A stretch of 64,000 nt of DNA from Pristionchus mayeri (GCA_036245805.1 BTRK01000005.1:32159469-32223468); one strand, 5' to 3'. Shown: positions 34,101 through 45,630, counted from the stretch's first letter. Notes: generated by a model from the letters alone, not told the origin. Translations and numbers: made by a program.

Positions 34101-36276
34101 TATATAGCTGACGAATGAAATGGTTTCGCACTTTGTATCAATTGTTTATTTATTTTTAATGTATGACTAATTAATGTTTTCAGGTCAGAAGCGTTTCAAC
34201 GTCCTCCTCGCAGCGAGAGTTGTAGTGAGCAGAGCGAAGGTGGGCCGGAAATAATATGAATTACATATATGTTAACCTCATTTAATTTTTATAGCGAAAA
34301 TACTCGTAATGGTAGAGGTAAATAGTTGTACTCATCCTGGTAGCATGCGTTGAAATATTCACCAGATAAATTCACCTTTTCTAGGGCGAGGAAGGCCAGA
34401 AGGCGATGGCTGAACTGCACGAACACCTCGGACAAGGACCGGTTCGTTACAACGTTTTGTGATATTTCTGTATATGGTAATTTAAATAATTGAATCTTTC
34501 TTTAGATTTACAGTCGCGCTCATAAGTGAGTGCGCACTTTTTGAATTTGCTGCAACTTTTTGCCGGGGGCAGGCATAATTCTGCCACTAAGGTAGCATGT
34601 GCCAAATTCATTGGAGATTATGGCCATGGTATTGGGGTATGACGCAATAGCCTAATCATTGCATAGTGATGACGCAATAAAAATGTACTTTTTCAAAGCG
34701 GCTTTATTCTTACATAGATTTTTTCCTACTGGCCACACTTTCTGTGGTTGGAGATATGTCTGTGGACTACCCAGAAATTTTTTTTGAATTTGCTGCGTGG
34801 TCGCACATTCGCTGCAGACTTGCTGCAAAATGGAGGTCGAAAATACAAATCTCGGCTCCTAGATAAGCTAGAGACTCGTTCAAAGCGTCAAAATGATCGT
34901 AATCACAATTCCACATGATCCTGAGAATAACAAAATACTTGGTCAACATTTGCCCTCAGGGCACCAAAAAATCACTTTTTTGCATGCTCATTTTTTGGAC
35001 ATTCATAACTTTCTGGGCAGTTTTCAGAAAAATCTGGTTTTTATGTGAGAATTTTCAAAATGTATTAAAGATATGATGCCCAACTTTTTAGACTGTTTGG
35101 ATAACTTTCCTGTCCGCGGCGGGCATTTTTCGGAGGTATACTAGGGTCGGGAAACCCCTTGTTTACGCACTCTCGTCGTCTGTACTCTCTCGCCATAGCG
35201 GTAAATAGGGTGTTTCCGACCCTAGTATACCTCCGAAAAATGCCCCCCGCGGACAGGAAAGTTATCCAAACAGTCTAAAAAGTTGGGCATCATATCTTTA
35301 ATACATTTTGAACATTCTCACATAAAAACCAGATTTTTCCGAAAACTGCCCAGAAAGTTATGAATGTCCAAAAAATGAGAAAGCAAAAAAGTGATTTTTT
35401 GGTGCCCTGAGGGCAAATGTTGACCAAGTGTTTTCTTATTCTCCGGATCATGTGGAATTGTGAGTACGATCATTTTGACGCTTTGAACGAGTCTCTAGCT
35501 TATCTAGGAGCCGAGATTTGTATTTTCGACCTCCATTTTGCAGCAAGTCTGCAGCCAATGTGCGACCACGCAGCAACTTCAAAATTTTTTTCTGGGTAGT
35601 CCTCGGACATATCTCCAACCACAGAAAGTGTGGCCAGTAGGAAAAAATCTATGTAAGAATAAAGCCGTTTTGAAAAAGTACATTTTTAGTGCGTCATCAC
35701 TACGCAATGATTAGGCTATTGTGTCATACCCCAATACCATGGCCATAATCTCCAATGAATTTGGCACATGCTACCTTAGTGGCAGAATGATGCCTGCCCT
35801 GGGCAAAAAGTTGCAGCAAATTCAAAAAGTGCGCACTCACTTATGAGCGCGACTGTAGTTTGAATATTTTTACTTCGATAAAAAGCATTACAGACGTACT
35901 GTAATCACTGCGGCATCAAAACGGGCAATCGTGACTCCTACTTCGCCCATTACATGAGCTACCGCCACATCAAGCAGATTCACAAGGCCTATTCGAAGGA
36001 GAAAATTCCAAATCATGTGAGTACTGCGTGATATTTTGCGATGCATGAAATTGTATAAAATTAAAGCCTGGACTGAAAAAAAATCTCTTATAGTGTCCAT
36101 ATCTTCCATAAAAAAGCCCAAAAGTGAGAGAAAAAGCAATGTTATTAAAAGTTGAGTTAGATGCACCTTTAAATTATTAGATAAATAATTTAAGAATACA
36201 TATATTGCAGCAGTCGCATAGATTCGATCTTGTTTCAACTATTGTGAACGTGGTGAAGAAGGACCTTTCAGAGTAA
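25123..36276 (+). CDS. ZF3: two-finger, three-module protein, about 719 aa
   Basis: Exons: 25123-25158, 26580-26651, 26786-26884, 27062-27137, 27244-27342, 27431-27507, 27838-27885, 28141-28216, 28599-28669, 29339-29395, 29442-29498, 29688-29753, 29852-29921, 30032-30121, 30205-30290, 30359-30415, 30493-30552, 30699-30764, 32087-32128, 32295-32391, 32532-32626, 32672-32758, 33059-33135, 33191-33235, 33717-33868, 34184-34239, 34385-34441, 35894-36016, 36211-36276. They total 2160 bases in frame. Three helical modules precede the fingers, the last with GDIHKGAQHLAGAAIVSDH and TLPPDYFALVRKK. Finger 1 reads FFCCDLSQMILFNYKHALIH: the second Cys is Ser, so it probably binds no zinc. Finger 2 (TYCNHCGIKTGNRDSYFAH) is intact. 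Exon relics at 25340-25405 and 28418-28514 lack usable splice sites and are skipped in frame, as is 27934-27973. The 27342 donor is GC. Function unknown; C2H2 fingers with this spacing often bind double-stranded RNA. Confidence 0.65.
25159..26579 (+). other. First intron of ZF3
   Basis: Mostly AT-rich and featureless. It holds a dead copy of the small acidic exon at about 25340-25405 (KIPSKGIPKSVEKKERDD; no AG acceptor in phase, no GT donor) and a short GC-rich inverted repeat at about 25812-25903 (GAGGTTACGAGCTCG and complement). Confidence 0.45.
28774..28980. mobile_element. hAT-like MITE, 207 bp
   Basis: Terminal inverted repeats TAGGGTGGCTGAAATG / matching right end CATTTCAGCCACCCTA (one or two mismatches). 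The flanking 8-mers TTAGTTAT and ATAGCTAT match at 6 of 8, as expected for an old 8-bp target duplication. No coding capacity. Confidence 0.6.
28996..29210 (-). pseudogene. Fragment of a Sam-like LINE C-terminus
   Basis: The minus strand encodes HWEKLKTLTLEKVKHIFTRH and a continuation with YPPILIERNALACARLLR. This aligns by eye with the thumb region of the LINE at 17504-18745 (KLEKIQEKFTRILYY, GLPSYSQRLSFLGLQALF). Both ends are truncated. It adjoins the hAT-like MITE in a ZF3 intron. Confidence 0.55.
30809..32057 (-). mobile_element. Mariner transposon, 1249 bp, TA-flanked
   Basis: Perfect TA target duplications (30807-30808, 32058-32059) bound inverted ends TTAGGTTGAACAGAAAGTCT / AGACTTTCTGTTCAACCTAA. 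Size and ends are typical of an autonomous mariner. It lies in the ZF3 intron before exon 32087. Confidence 0.92.
30879..31893 (-). pseudogene. Mariner (DD34D) transposase, frameshifted
   Basis: Minus-strand blocks: a start near 31893 (MFVPTALHIRNVLLF) with an in-frame stop at about 31824; 31806-31588 (helix-turn-helix part with NWYQLFEKGDFSMDD); 31586-31116 (catalytic core, WVDANETPQ, ILLSAWWGVDGPIYWELL, YYQHDNARPHVA); and 31109-30879 (PYSPDLAPSDYWLF to the stop). At least two frame changes and one stop separate them. The D residues of the DD34D triad are present at HDNARPH and SPDLAPSDY. It is inactive but young, as the terminal repeats are intact. Confidence 0.88.
34509..35857. mobile_element. 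Tc-like perfect foldback, about 1.35 kb
   Basis: Two arms of about 665 bp mirror one another around 35180 with few mismatches. The tips read TACAGTCGCGCTCATAAGTG and its complement, so CAGT ends are flanked by TA, as in Tc1-type elements. It has no coding sequence beyond mirror ORFs. It lies in the ZF3 intron between 34441 and 35894, so the pre-mRNA would contain a very long hairpin. Confidence 0.85.
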
Positions 36277-36902
36277 GATAAATTGAGACAGATGCCTCTA
36301 GAACTCGTTCCAATTGTTGATTCATTCTAGAATCTATGTTATGATTCATTCATTGTACCAGTTGTTTAGCTAACATCTATCATCGTTTAGCCAAATTCCT
36401 CAGTCCCTGGTTTTTTAAGAACTCGAACTCTCATTAAGAATTTTTCTTTTAAATCACTCGAATATTCACCCCTCCTTTCCGTTTCTAATTTTTCACTGTT
36501 TAATGTACTTAAAGTGCATGTATCTCCAAAGACTATTGTTTTCAATAGTCCACCTTGAAGTATTCGTATGTTCCTCTGCTATTTTCATTTCTTCCAATCT
36601 AGTTGATAAGAAGAGTTCTCAGGTTTTATAGACTTCCGTCTATTCCTATTTTGACACAACTCCTTATGTTAGTTTCGAAGTTTCTCATTCCTATGTTCAC
36701 TGACCTTTTGTCCAATTTTCATAAATTGAGAAGTGGTTTTCTGTATAAATCAATCGATAATGTTAGTAAGAGTTATTTTCAAGTCGAAGTTCAAGTCTTT
36801 CTGATACTTTGAGATATGCGTATGTTATCATATTTCACTAGCGTATAGATATAACTTATGCTCGCTGAGTATAGTTTCGCATCTCACAACTGTTTAATAT
36901 TT
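36277..36902. other. Intergenic ZF3-ZF4
   Basis: AT-rich with no supported gene; a 69-codon frame at 36603-36812 has no relatives here. A TTTTTCCAG acceptor at 36901-36909 marks the expected 5' end of ZF4. Confidence 0.45.
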
Positions 36903-38163
36903 TTTCCAGATATTTAAGGTGCCAGGTAAATCGCCAGTTCAACTAGAGAAGTACGATAAAGCAGGAGAATAAACCAACCGGGAAGGTATGGCCGATAATA
37001 TTTTTACTTTCCTATGTGCATTGTAAAGTGCGGCTGTTGGCATGACCGGATAATAATTTAATAATGTTAACTGTTATTTTTATCGCTATTTAGGCGCAAA
37101 TCACCTTCAGTGTTTGCTTTAATACTCCATCAGTATTTTTGTAAATGGGATGCTTCTTCCAATGCAATAAAGTAAAATTAAAATTGTTTTCAAAAAATAT
37201 TTCATCGTCGACGTCTGATTTTATATTCTAAATATTATTATTTGCAGTTCGTTCATCCTCCACCTTCGGACTCTGCTTATGCTGCTCACTCGTTCCATAT
37301 TCGTCAGAATCTCGCTGATTCTGGTGAGGATTTTTTTCCAATAATTCTTAGCCATTTCTTGCCACGACTCTTCGAATATATCCATGGTCTTTGCAGATAT
37401 CGACCTTCCTTACTGCGTGAATCTCGATGCCATTGTGTACTTTCTGGAGAAGGAAATTAATGGCAGAGCGTATCTCAGTGTTAAATGTAAGGCGTGAAGT
37501 TCTCATACTTTACTAAATTGATATTTCAGACAGGGATTTCTTCAGCCTCAGCATCAGTGATGTTTCGGGGGGAGAACGGTTGCTGAGCGTCTTTGAGGTA
37601 AATATAATTCTTCTTTAATACTACAGGATTCGCAGTGATAGAGTATGGACTAGCTAAGGTTACAAAATTTAACTTAGGTTTATGAATGGATGATACACTG
37701 ATAATTTCTCCGTAGTAGGGTTGTTCATAATGTATCAGGTTGTAACAAAAGTTTTGTCCGATTTTCATAATTTGGTTTTCTGACATTCAACATCCTTCCT
37801 TTTCGACCGATTTACAAATGGTTGTGCTGGCACTATGAGTGATCCAACACTCTGTCTAGCGCACGTTTGTACAGATCTAAAACATCAGGATTCTGGTCAC
37901 AGTGCGAGGCAAAAGTTATCGCATTTGATAACGGGGCAACTCATTTCTCCCAGTTGCAATCTGTCGGTCTGATAGATTGGGCCAATAAAATTATATTTTT
38001 GGAAAGTACCATGGTCGCTTAGCACAGCAGCAAATTGAAATGAATTCTAACACGAAAGGCCAACTTGAAAAAAGCACCAATTTTCTACTTCTGTACCACT
38101 AGGCATGAACGGGGATGGATTTATCTACAGTGCATTAACATCGCTAGACCTAGAGAATAAATA

Positions 38164-39057
38164 TTAGGTTGGTGCATAAGTTTCTTTCTATTTTATTTTT
38201 CAAATTTCTGTTGGCGTGCCTAGACTCATGATTTTCTGAATACCATGTTTTATGGGCATGGCGATAGATTACTACCATACATTTGATTTGGATCTACGCG
38301 TCATCGTGAGAACTTGATAAGACTCAGAAAATTAACATAGGAAAACGGCGATTTTGAGCATTTTGGGATAATTTCAGGTTATCGAATACTTGTGGGATTC
38401 TGATTCTACCCAATTGAGGAACACTTGTGCAGGAGTTCTTTGTTCTAATAAGCGTAAAAAATCCGGATTCGAACGTGTCTTGAGACAGGGGAATCCAAAA
38501 AGTGTTGATTTCATCGGATGAATCAGAACACGATTATTTCGAAATCAGCAGTTCTTCAACGGGAAGTCCTATCCTTTCCTAAATTTTTCAACATACTTAT
38601 AGGGGAAAGTACTTCACAACCCGTCGAAATTGAGCATTCGTTAATGCTGTGTAAGGAAGTTGCGCTCATCAATTTGTGATCTGTGATTTTCAAAGACAGT
38701 AGTTCTGTAATTGGGCCAACATTTCTAGTAGGTTTTTCAGGGCAGGTTTGGTGGGCTATGTCGTATGGCATACCCAGTCAAAGTACTCTGTAATAATGTG
38801 CTAGATGTAGCCTTTGCGCTATTTCCCTCGGAGCCTAGAGCAATGGAAAATTCGGATTGCTCTACCTGGTCCGATTACTTCCGAACTAAAATGCTCAATT
38901 CTAATTGATCGAATCAACACAATATAGTATTCGATATAGTGTGTACCCATGTCCGTATCAACAGCAAAAACAATTATTTGATTGGCTCATTACGACTACC
39001 TGGGGAGGTCAGAATGTTGGTGCATGAAAAAAGAAAGAAACTTTTGCACCAACCTAA
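38164..39057. mobile_element. Mariner-like element, 894 bp, TA-flanked
   Basis: Ends TTAGGTTGGTGCATAAGTTT and AACTTTTGCACCAACCTAA are inverted repeats with TA on each side. The terminus matches that of the element at 16615-19075. The interior shows only short, shifted frames, so a degenerate transposase is possible but not demonstrated. Confidence 0.75.
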
Positions 39058-39891
39058 TATATTGATAAATGTATAGATCTGACCCTGATAAATATATAAT
39101 GTTAGTTTGGAAATTGTGTGATCCTCCTGTCACAAATCGGATTTATTCAAATATCGATGCCCAAAATTCGGCATTAAAATCGACATATTTTACGAGTTCC
39201 TATTTCGCATACAGTTGGCAAGCTCGTAATTTTGTGAACACTTACTGAAGCTACCCTTGTCCTAGTACTTGGTGTCTTGGGAAAGATTGGTGATAGGTAC
39301 TTTTGCTGGAAAAATTACCCTGACCTGGACACAAAAAATCGGAATTTTGAATGTTTATCAAGTAAAACATATTTTTGAAAAATCAAAATTTTGAGAAAGA
39401 TGAATATCAGTACAGCTAACTTTTTCTATTGTATGACTGATAGGATAGTAGTTGATATTATTGTCCATATTATAAGGACTGCCAGTTTGAATTTCGGAGC
39501 TAGGAAACTAATCGATTGAGCAGCTCCATCACTCCATCTTACGCATTGTCCGTCTTGTAATTCGGGAAGGGGTGGATCAGACCTACCATTTGACGAAGTT
39601 TTAGAAAGTGCTGGATACGGCCTTCTCACTAATATATGTGAAGTTGTGCCATACTTTTTCTCCCTTGCAAAATATTGATTCAAAAATTTTAGAAAAATCT
39701 TTTGAAATTTGGTTTGATGACGATCATGGAATTCCGGCATACCCTGAGTCGCTGATTTTATCTGAACATATGTAGGGAATGTCCAAGTCTTCCTCCTAAT
39801 AACGCTATTGAGTTAACCCAATGTGATTTGATATGACCATTTTGAGCGACGTCAAACTTCAATAACGAAATCGGACAAAACTTATGTTACA

Positions 39892-40941
39892 ACCATAGTT
39901 GCCCAGCACTGGCGGCGGCTTGTCAGGCAGCGCGCACCCATGAACCCCTATTCATGGCATTTTGTCAGGCAGCGCGCATAGACGTATAGGGGGTCATGCT
40001 CGAAAAATCGATGGTAGGTCACGGGAAGGTCAAGATTAAGTACTGTATCATTCGATAGTACAGTACTTCCTGATACCGTATCTAGCTACCGTAACCCCGA
40101 TTATCGCAAAATGATTTTTTTCAAAAATTGAAAATATCGTACACTAATTAAAAAGTCAAAGTACCGTAACCAATCGATAGTACAGTACCACCAGATACCG
40201 TATCCCATTACCGTAACCCCGACTATCGCGAACTAAGTTTATTTTTAAGATGTCCTGGTAACGTGCACAATCGGTCTATTGTCGTGAACGATCGATTGTA
40301 CAGTACCCAACTGACTACCGTAACCCAGTTCCTTGGGTCAAACATTTTTCAAAAAATCCATAATCATTTTCTAAAAATACTAAATCGATCGAAAAATGGT
40401 TCTACAGTAATTAGCGTTACGGTAGGATACTTCAAAACAATTTTATTATCGATTTAGGATTTTTAGAAAAAATTTTGACCCAAGGAACTAGATCTGACCG
40501 AAGGAACTGGGTTACGGTAGTCAGTTGGGTACTGTACAATCGATCGTTCCCGACACCAGACTGATTGTGCACGTTACCAGGACATCCTACAAATAAAGTT
40601 AGTTCGCGATAGTCGGGATTACGGTAGTGGGATACGGTATCTGGTGGTACTGTACTATCGATTGGTTACGGTACTTTGATTTTTTAATTAGGGTACGATA
40701 TTTTCAATTTTTGAAAAAAATCAGTTTGCCGTAATAGGGGTTACGGTAGCTATATACGGTATCGGGAAGTACTGTACTATCGATTGGTACAGTACTTAAT
40801 CTTGACCTACCCATGACCTACCATCGATTTTTCGACCATGACCCTATACGTCTATGCGCGCTGCCTGTCAAAAAACGTGTCAGGCAGCGCGCAACCATGA
40901 ATATGGGGTCATGGGGGTCGCCGGCGGCGTGGGCAACTGTG
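39892..40941. mobile_element. Foldback element (MULE-like?), 9-bp duplication
   Basis: Arms of about 510 bp mirror around 40420. The tips ATAGTTGCCCAGCACTGGCG and complement are shared with the element at 16163-19757. GTTACAACC occurs directly on both sides (39883-39891, 40942-40950), a 9-bp target duplication of the length made by Mutator-type transposases. The arms are packed with TACCGTA, TACTGTA and TACAGTA heptamers. Confidence 0.75.
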
Positions 40942-43900
40942 GTTACAACCTAATAGTTAGTTATTCGCAGCTGGATAAACTTTTAAAATTAAATGTTTTA
41001 TTAATCTAATATTATCACAGACCATTCCATCCACTTTCTACACACTCGTTCACGAGAATCTTCCATCGATCCATGAGGTGAACATTTCGAGTTTTAGGAT
41101 TATATTTTTAACATTTTTTTTAAAAAGGATTTTATTTTTAAAAAGTTATGAATTATTTTTTTACATTTCAGAAAGCCAATGAGTACATCCTTTCGGCTGC
41201 CAAAGAACGCGCAGAAAATAAGGTAACTGTGTTTGAAGCGGTATTTCACCAACCGTTGGTATATTTTTTTTATATTTTTGGATAACATTACCAAATCCTC
41301 ACTTTCCAGACTGTACGACCTGACTTCTGTGTATCGGACAACAGACAAAAACCGGAAGAAGTGAGTGAGCAAGTGAGTTATTTTGCACTTTTTAACATTA
41401 AAACAATCGAGAAAATCGGTTCTAGGCTCATTCCGACTTGGATGATTATGAGAAAAAGAAGAAGAAGAAATCGAATACGAAGTATGATAAATCGGTGTTG
41501 GATGAGGTAAGTCGCTGATTAAAGATTGTGCGTATTTTTATATTTATACCAATTCGTTCGAAATAACGTTAACAAAATTGAAATAGAATAGGCAAGTAAT
41601 GACAGTTACAGTGAGAAGTGGACAATGGGGCAATAGGGTAAGGGGGTCTACTCAGGGGAACTGGTTTGATTCTCGGAATTTGCTAGCCTTGCCGCTCTTA
41701 GAAAGAAGCTATTGTGTCTGTAGTTGTGGTTCGTTCCAGGATTATTGAAGTTCATCGAGTGTAGCAAATTTTGAAATAATGTGGTTCTCGGTTGGAAATA
41801 CTATATTTGCCTCGGATGAGATTTGTTGCTACTCTCATACCAATCGCTATTCTACGCTTCTCTAAGGACTCAATGCCTAGTTTATACCAAATTCTTTTAA
41901 ATAATTTCTTGGAATGATTCTTGAAATATTTTCAGGCCGCTTTGATGAAGGAACGCTTTGCAAATCGTACAATTCTGATCGGTGCGTTAGGTATGGTAGT
42001 CAAGACTTTTATGTTTGTTAACTTTAACCAAAATACGGTCCCGGGTTAAATTATTATTTTTTGTAACCGCAATCTTCTCTCTTATCTTTCTCTCTTTTTT
42101 TCTCTCCTTTCTCTGCAATAATCTGTTTCTAATCTTCAATTCTTGCAATATCGCAATTTTCTAGTCCTTGTAATTCTAGGGGCGCTGAAAGTAGAATGAT
42201 TTGCTAAAAGATAGAAGTTTTCTTTCAGCTAAGGAAGATCAAGATGATATTCCGACTTTTGTCAATAACAATATACTACACGGGAAAGCCGCGCTGGCTT
42301 CGGGTATTGTTTTCGAAATTTGTCATCACACACGGTCAGTGTTTCTTTAGCATTATTTTTTCGTACACATTGAACAAAGGTCATTGCATTTACATGTGTT
42401 AAAAATCATCGTTCAAAAATGCACTAACATTATCAGGAAACCTCCATATGGGAGCGGACAATTTGGCGGTTGCGGTTTTCCTTTCCGAGGAGGGAGAACA
42501 GTTGCTGCAGAGCCTTCAGGAGGTAGTATATCACATAGCGTGTTTAAAAATAATATAATCCTTATACAGACTCTTCCTCCTGATCACTTCGATCTCGTTC
42601 TCACGAAAATAAAGCGATATGACCAGGTACAATCGATATAATTGACTTGCAATGCGTTCTGTGATACATTTTTGCGGACCTCTCTATTTTCCGTCAACCA
42701 TCTGAGATGAGTCCAATTTACGAAAAAAAAATCTAACGCTAAATTTTATTATTACACTAATTTCTTAGAATTTCTAGATACTTACAGGAATGCAACGCAA
42801 CGCGCAAAAAAGTCATTGCTACTGCGTACGACTTGCCACAATATACTGTTCGTTTCTGTCTACTTATTTTAGGGCTGGGTCTTTGTTCATAATTAAGTGT
42901 GTGAATGATGTTTATTTTTTTTCTAAACTACTTTAATTGAAACTACTTTGGTCACGTAAAATTAACGAACTCAAAGAAAAATTTATTCCAGGTCAAGCTT
43001 CCTACAGAGTTGGACGATGCCAAATGGAACAACCTTAGGGTTTTAGGTGCTTATCAACACAAATGACTGTAATTGCAGCCCGAATCCATCTCTCAAGGCT
43101 GCTGGCAGAGCTTCTACGATGTACGTATTTATTTTTTCACTTGTTTCTGTAGAAATTAAATTACTAATATATATTTTCACAATAAACTACATGTGTGAGA
43201 AATTTATCGCAGCTCGGGAGACACGTTTCTGACTTCGTTCTGGATGCATTCGAAGTGTATGAATCGGGAGATTTCGCCAGTTGGGATAAGACGAGAGAGA
43301 AGGAGATTGGTGAGTTGTATAGTATATTCACCCTAAGATTATACTCTGAGCCCTGGGAGTGGATTATGATTGGGAAGGGTATCCTCCCTATGTTCATTAT
43401 TTTGATGTACTATTCAGTGCGATAATAATATTATGATAGGAGAATCGGCTAAAGACAAAAGCAATATAATATTTAACCTGAAAATGATGAAAAAATAATT
43501 TTGAAAAGTAAATCGCACCCTAAAAATCCAGTTTACAGTTCTGCGTGTGCCAATTCGAGGTTTCGTGAACTTCTTACAAATTATGGTAATTGGGGACGCA
43601 CTCTAACCGCACAACGGGGTCTCTACATATGAAATTACAGCTTACCATAGAATATTAATTTTCACATTAGAAAATTCCAGATTGTTTCCATGTATAAAAC
43701 AATTATTCCCTATTAAATTGCATGAACATTGTTCAGGAACGGCTTCACTGATCAAAAATTTATGACGAATCTGGCGAATTTCAAGGGGGAGAGATTCTAT
43801 CCTTGCTGGACCTTTATGCCTGCTTGGGAACGCATGCACAGCCAGTTCTTGTCCGTATTCTTTACACTTCATCCCAAGACTGGTGAGTTCGTGATATGTT

Positions 43901-44454
43901 TAACCTTAACCTGAATGTAGCCCCCAATTAGGAATAAGCGCATTATCTTTTAACAATTTAAATATCCTTTTTACTTTCGTGTATTCGCTGCTTATATTAT
44001 TTTTTTCCTATCCTATGTACATTATCTTTTAAATTTTAGTCTTATTAAGGCCTGACTCCTTTCAATCTTCGATTTGCTGCGAAATCTGTGCTGGAGGCAG
44101 TGAAGGCGAGTTCAAAATTAAATGAAGATAGAGAAGATAATAGCATGATAAATATGAAGATATACTGTAAACTGTGTGTAACTTCTATAGTTTATGTGTG
44201 CATCATAATTGGTATAATTCAAGAGTGAGGAGGGTCGGAAGGCATTCGCTGAACTGCACGAGCACCTCGGATTGGGACCGGTTAGTTTAAGATATAAATG
44301 ATGAATTTTATGCAAGTGTAGTTCTATGAGTTTTATGTATTTACTGCAAAACATTAGGCGAAATATGAAAAATGTTATAGCTATGCTTGTCTTCTAAATG
44401 TTGCAGACTTTCTGTGTGACCTGCTTGGTCAAGACGGGAGATCGCGATGGATAC

Positions 44455-44732
44455 TAGGGTGGTGAAAACAAATCATCGAGCCCTCTTAGAGACTCTTATT
44501 ATCGAGCCGGGATCGAGCTTTCGAGCTATCGACTCTCTCCTCTTTTACGACCACTTTACGATCGAGCCATCGAAACTCGATTCAGGCTCGAAATGGAATC
44601 GATGGCTCGATCCCCTCCCCCCTCTAAATCGAGCCATCGAGGGGAGAGGGGGTCGTAAACAAGACTCGACTCGATGGCTCGATAGGGGGAGTAAACAAGG
44701 TCGAGTACTCGAGAGTCGTTTTCACCACCCTA
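44455..44732. mobile_element. hAT MITE inserted in the ZF4 finger-2 exon
   Basis: Inverted ends TAGGGTGGTGAAAAC / GTTTTCACCACCCTA with perfect 8-bp direct duplications ATGGATAC (44447-44454, 44733-44740). At 278 bp it is non-coding and shares its ends and much of its body (Ser/Arg-coding palindromic ATCGAGCCATCGA motifs) with the hAT element at 49082-50601. Confidence 0.93.
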
Positions 44733-45122
44733 ATGGATACTACGAGCATCACAAAAACAATCGTCACCTCAGAAAGGCTTACCAGAAGTACTTTGACGAT
44801 CCCGTAAGCTGATCGTGTTTGTTGCGCCGTAGTGTAATCTTCTATTCGACGGCTGGAAATATTGCCAAAATTGATAACGGAAAAAAATGTCCATAGTTGT
44901 TAGAATATGACAATGGAAAGTTGGAATAAAGGTGCGATCAGAACAATTTGAAAAGCTGATGTATTATTATATTTTAAAACGCTCTTTTATTCATTGAAAA
45001 TTTTCCAATTTCTTATTTTGAGTTCATGTTTTACTGATCTCTAAATATTTCAATTGCAGACTTCGGAATTGCACATTGTCATTATGACTTTGGTGAACGT
45101 GCTCAAGAAGGACCTCGAGTGA

Positions 45123-45630
45123 GTGAAATCGAGGAGAGATCAGACATTCATGAGATCGATGGAATTGGTTACTGTGCTTGTTGTCCTGTTGCTGTAGTAA
45201 ATTAGTTTCCTTTTTAACCGATTTTCAAATAACCGATTTTCTCGTTTTTTGCATTCACTTCCTTCTTGGCCTATTTACTTCAGTGTTTTCTCTCCTCTCC
45301 TCCGGTCTTTGTTCAATAAGTTTTCCCTTGTCCTCATAATTATATTTAATCTGCTTTTGTTCTTGATTGTCTGGAAATTCGCCTTCAAAATGTTTTCTCC
45401 TGGTCTCATCTCGCAATGTTTCGCCTTGGTTGTTACAATTCCTTTCGTTTCATTATCCAATATTATTTCTGATAATTTCCGTCACTTCAGTTATCGATAA
45501 ATGATTTCGAAAGAACGATATTTTGTTATATTGCTCCTATTTTGAAGTTAGATACTTCCTTGATACCTCCTTATTATATTTAATTTAATTATCATCCGCC
45601 TTTCTTTAACACAGCTGTTATATCCTCGTA
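45123..45630. other. Intergenic ZF4-ZF5
   Basis: Starts with sequence conserved after the stops of ZF1 and ZF2 (the AGATCAGACATTCA block), showing the duplicated unit includes the 3' flank. No gene seen. An acceptor-like TCGTAG at about 45626-45631 precedes the ZF5 start by about 50 bases. Confidence 0.45.

Larger units (their letters stand above)
37735..40953. mobile_element. Mariner-like element holding two nested insertions
   Basis: TA-flanked ends TCAGGTTGTAACAAAAGTTT (left) and GACAAAACTTATGTTACAAC (right; continuing CTAA after the nested element) are inverted repeats, with CGGACAAAAC/GTTTTGTCCG in both. No transposase is readable. It contains the mariner-like copy 38164-39057, and the foldback 39892-40941 within its right terminal repeat. 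It fills the ZF4 intron 37598-41020. Confidence 0.6.
36956..45122 (+). pseudogene. ZF4: two-finger gene with lost start, lost finger 1, hAT in finger 2
   Basis: Exons: 36956-36985, 37248-37323, 37397-37486, 37530-37597, 41021-41077, 41172-41222, 41310-41360, 41426-41506, 41936-41990, 42229-42303, 42437-42522, 42570-42626, 42788-42847, 42992-43039, 43079-43120, 43213-43309, 43737-43882, 44050-44105, 44224-44280, 44407-44803 (interrupted), 45060-45122. Two helical modules are well preserved (IDLPYCVNLDAIVYFLEKEI; TLPPDHFDLVLTK). Three defects stand out. The start codon equivalent to ATGAAG in ZF2 and ZF5 is ATAAAG at 36956. The four exons holding finger 1 and its flanks are gone, leaving a phase clash between 43309 and 43737. 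A hAT element at 44455 puts TAG straight after the GDRDGY codons of finger 2. Up to 43309 the frame has no stop, so a shorter helical protein could still be made. The 44105 donor is GC. Confidence 0.75.

Noticed and set aside
40027..40810. CRISPR-like array of short repeats
   Set aside because: The repeated TACNGTA words are only 7 bp with irregular spacing, inside a foldback in a eukaryotic genome.
44447..44812. 121-codon ORF across the hAT insertion as a real exon
   Set aside because: It starts in the target duplication and runs through transposon sequence in a frame different from the zinc-finger exon upstream.
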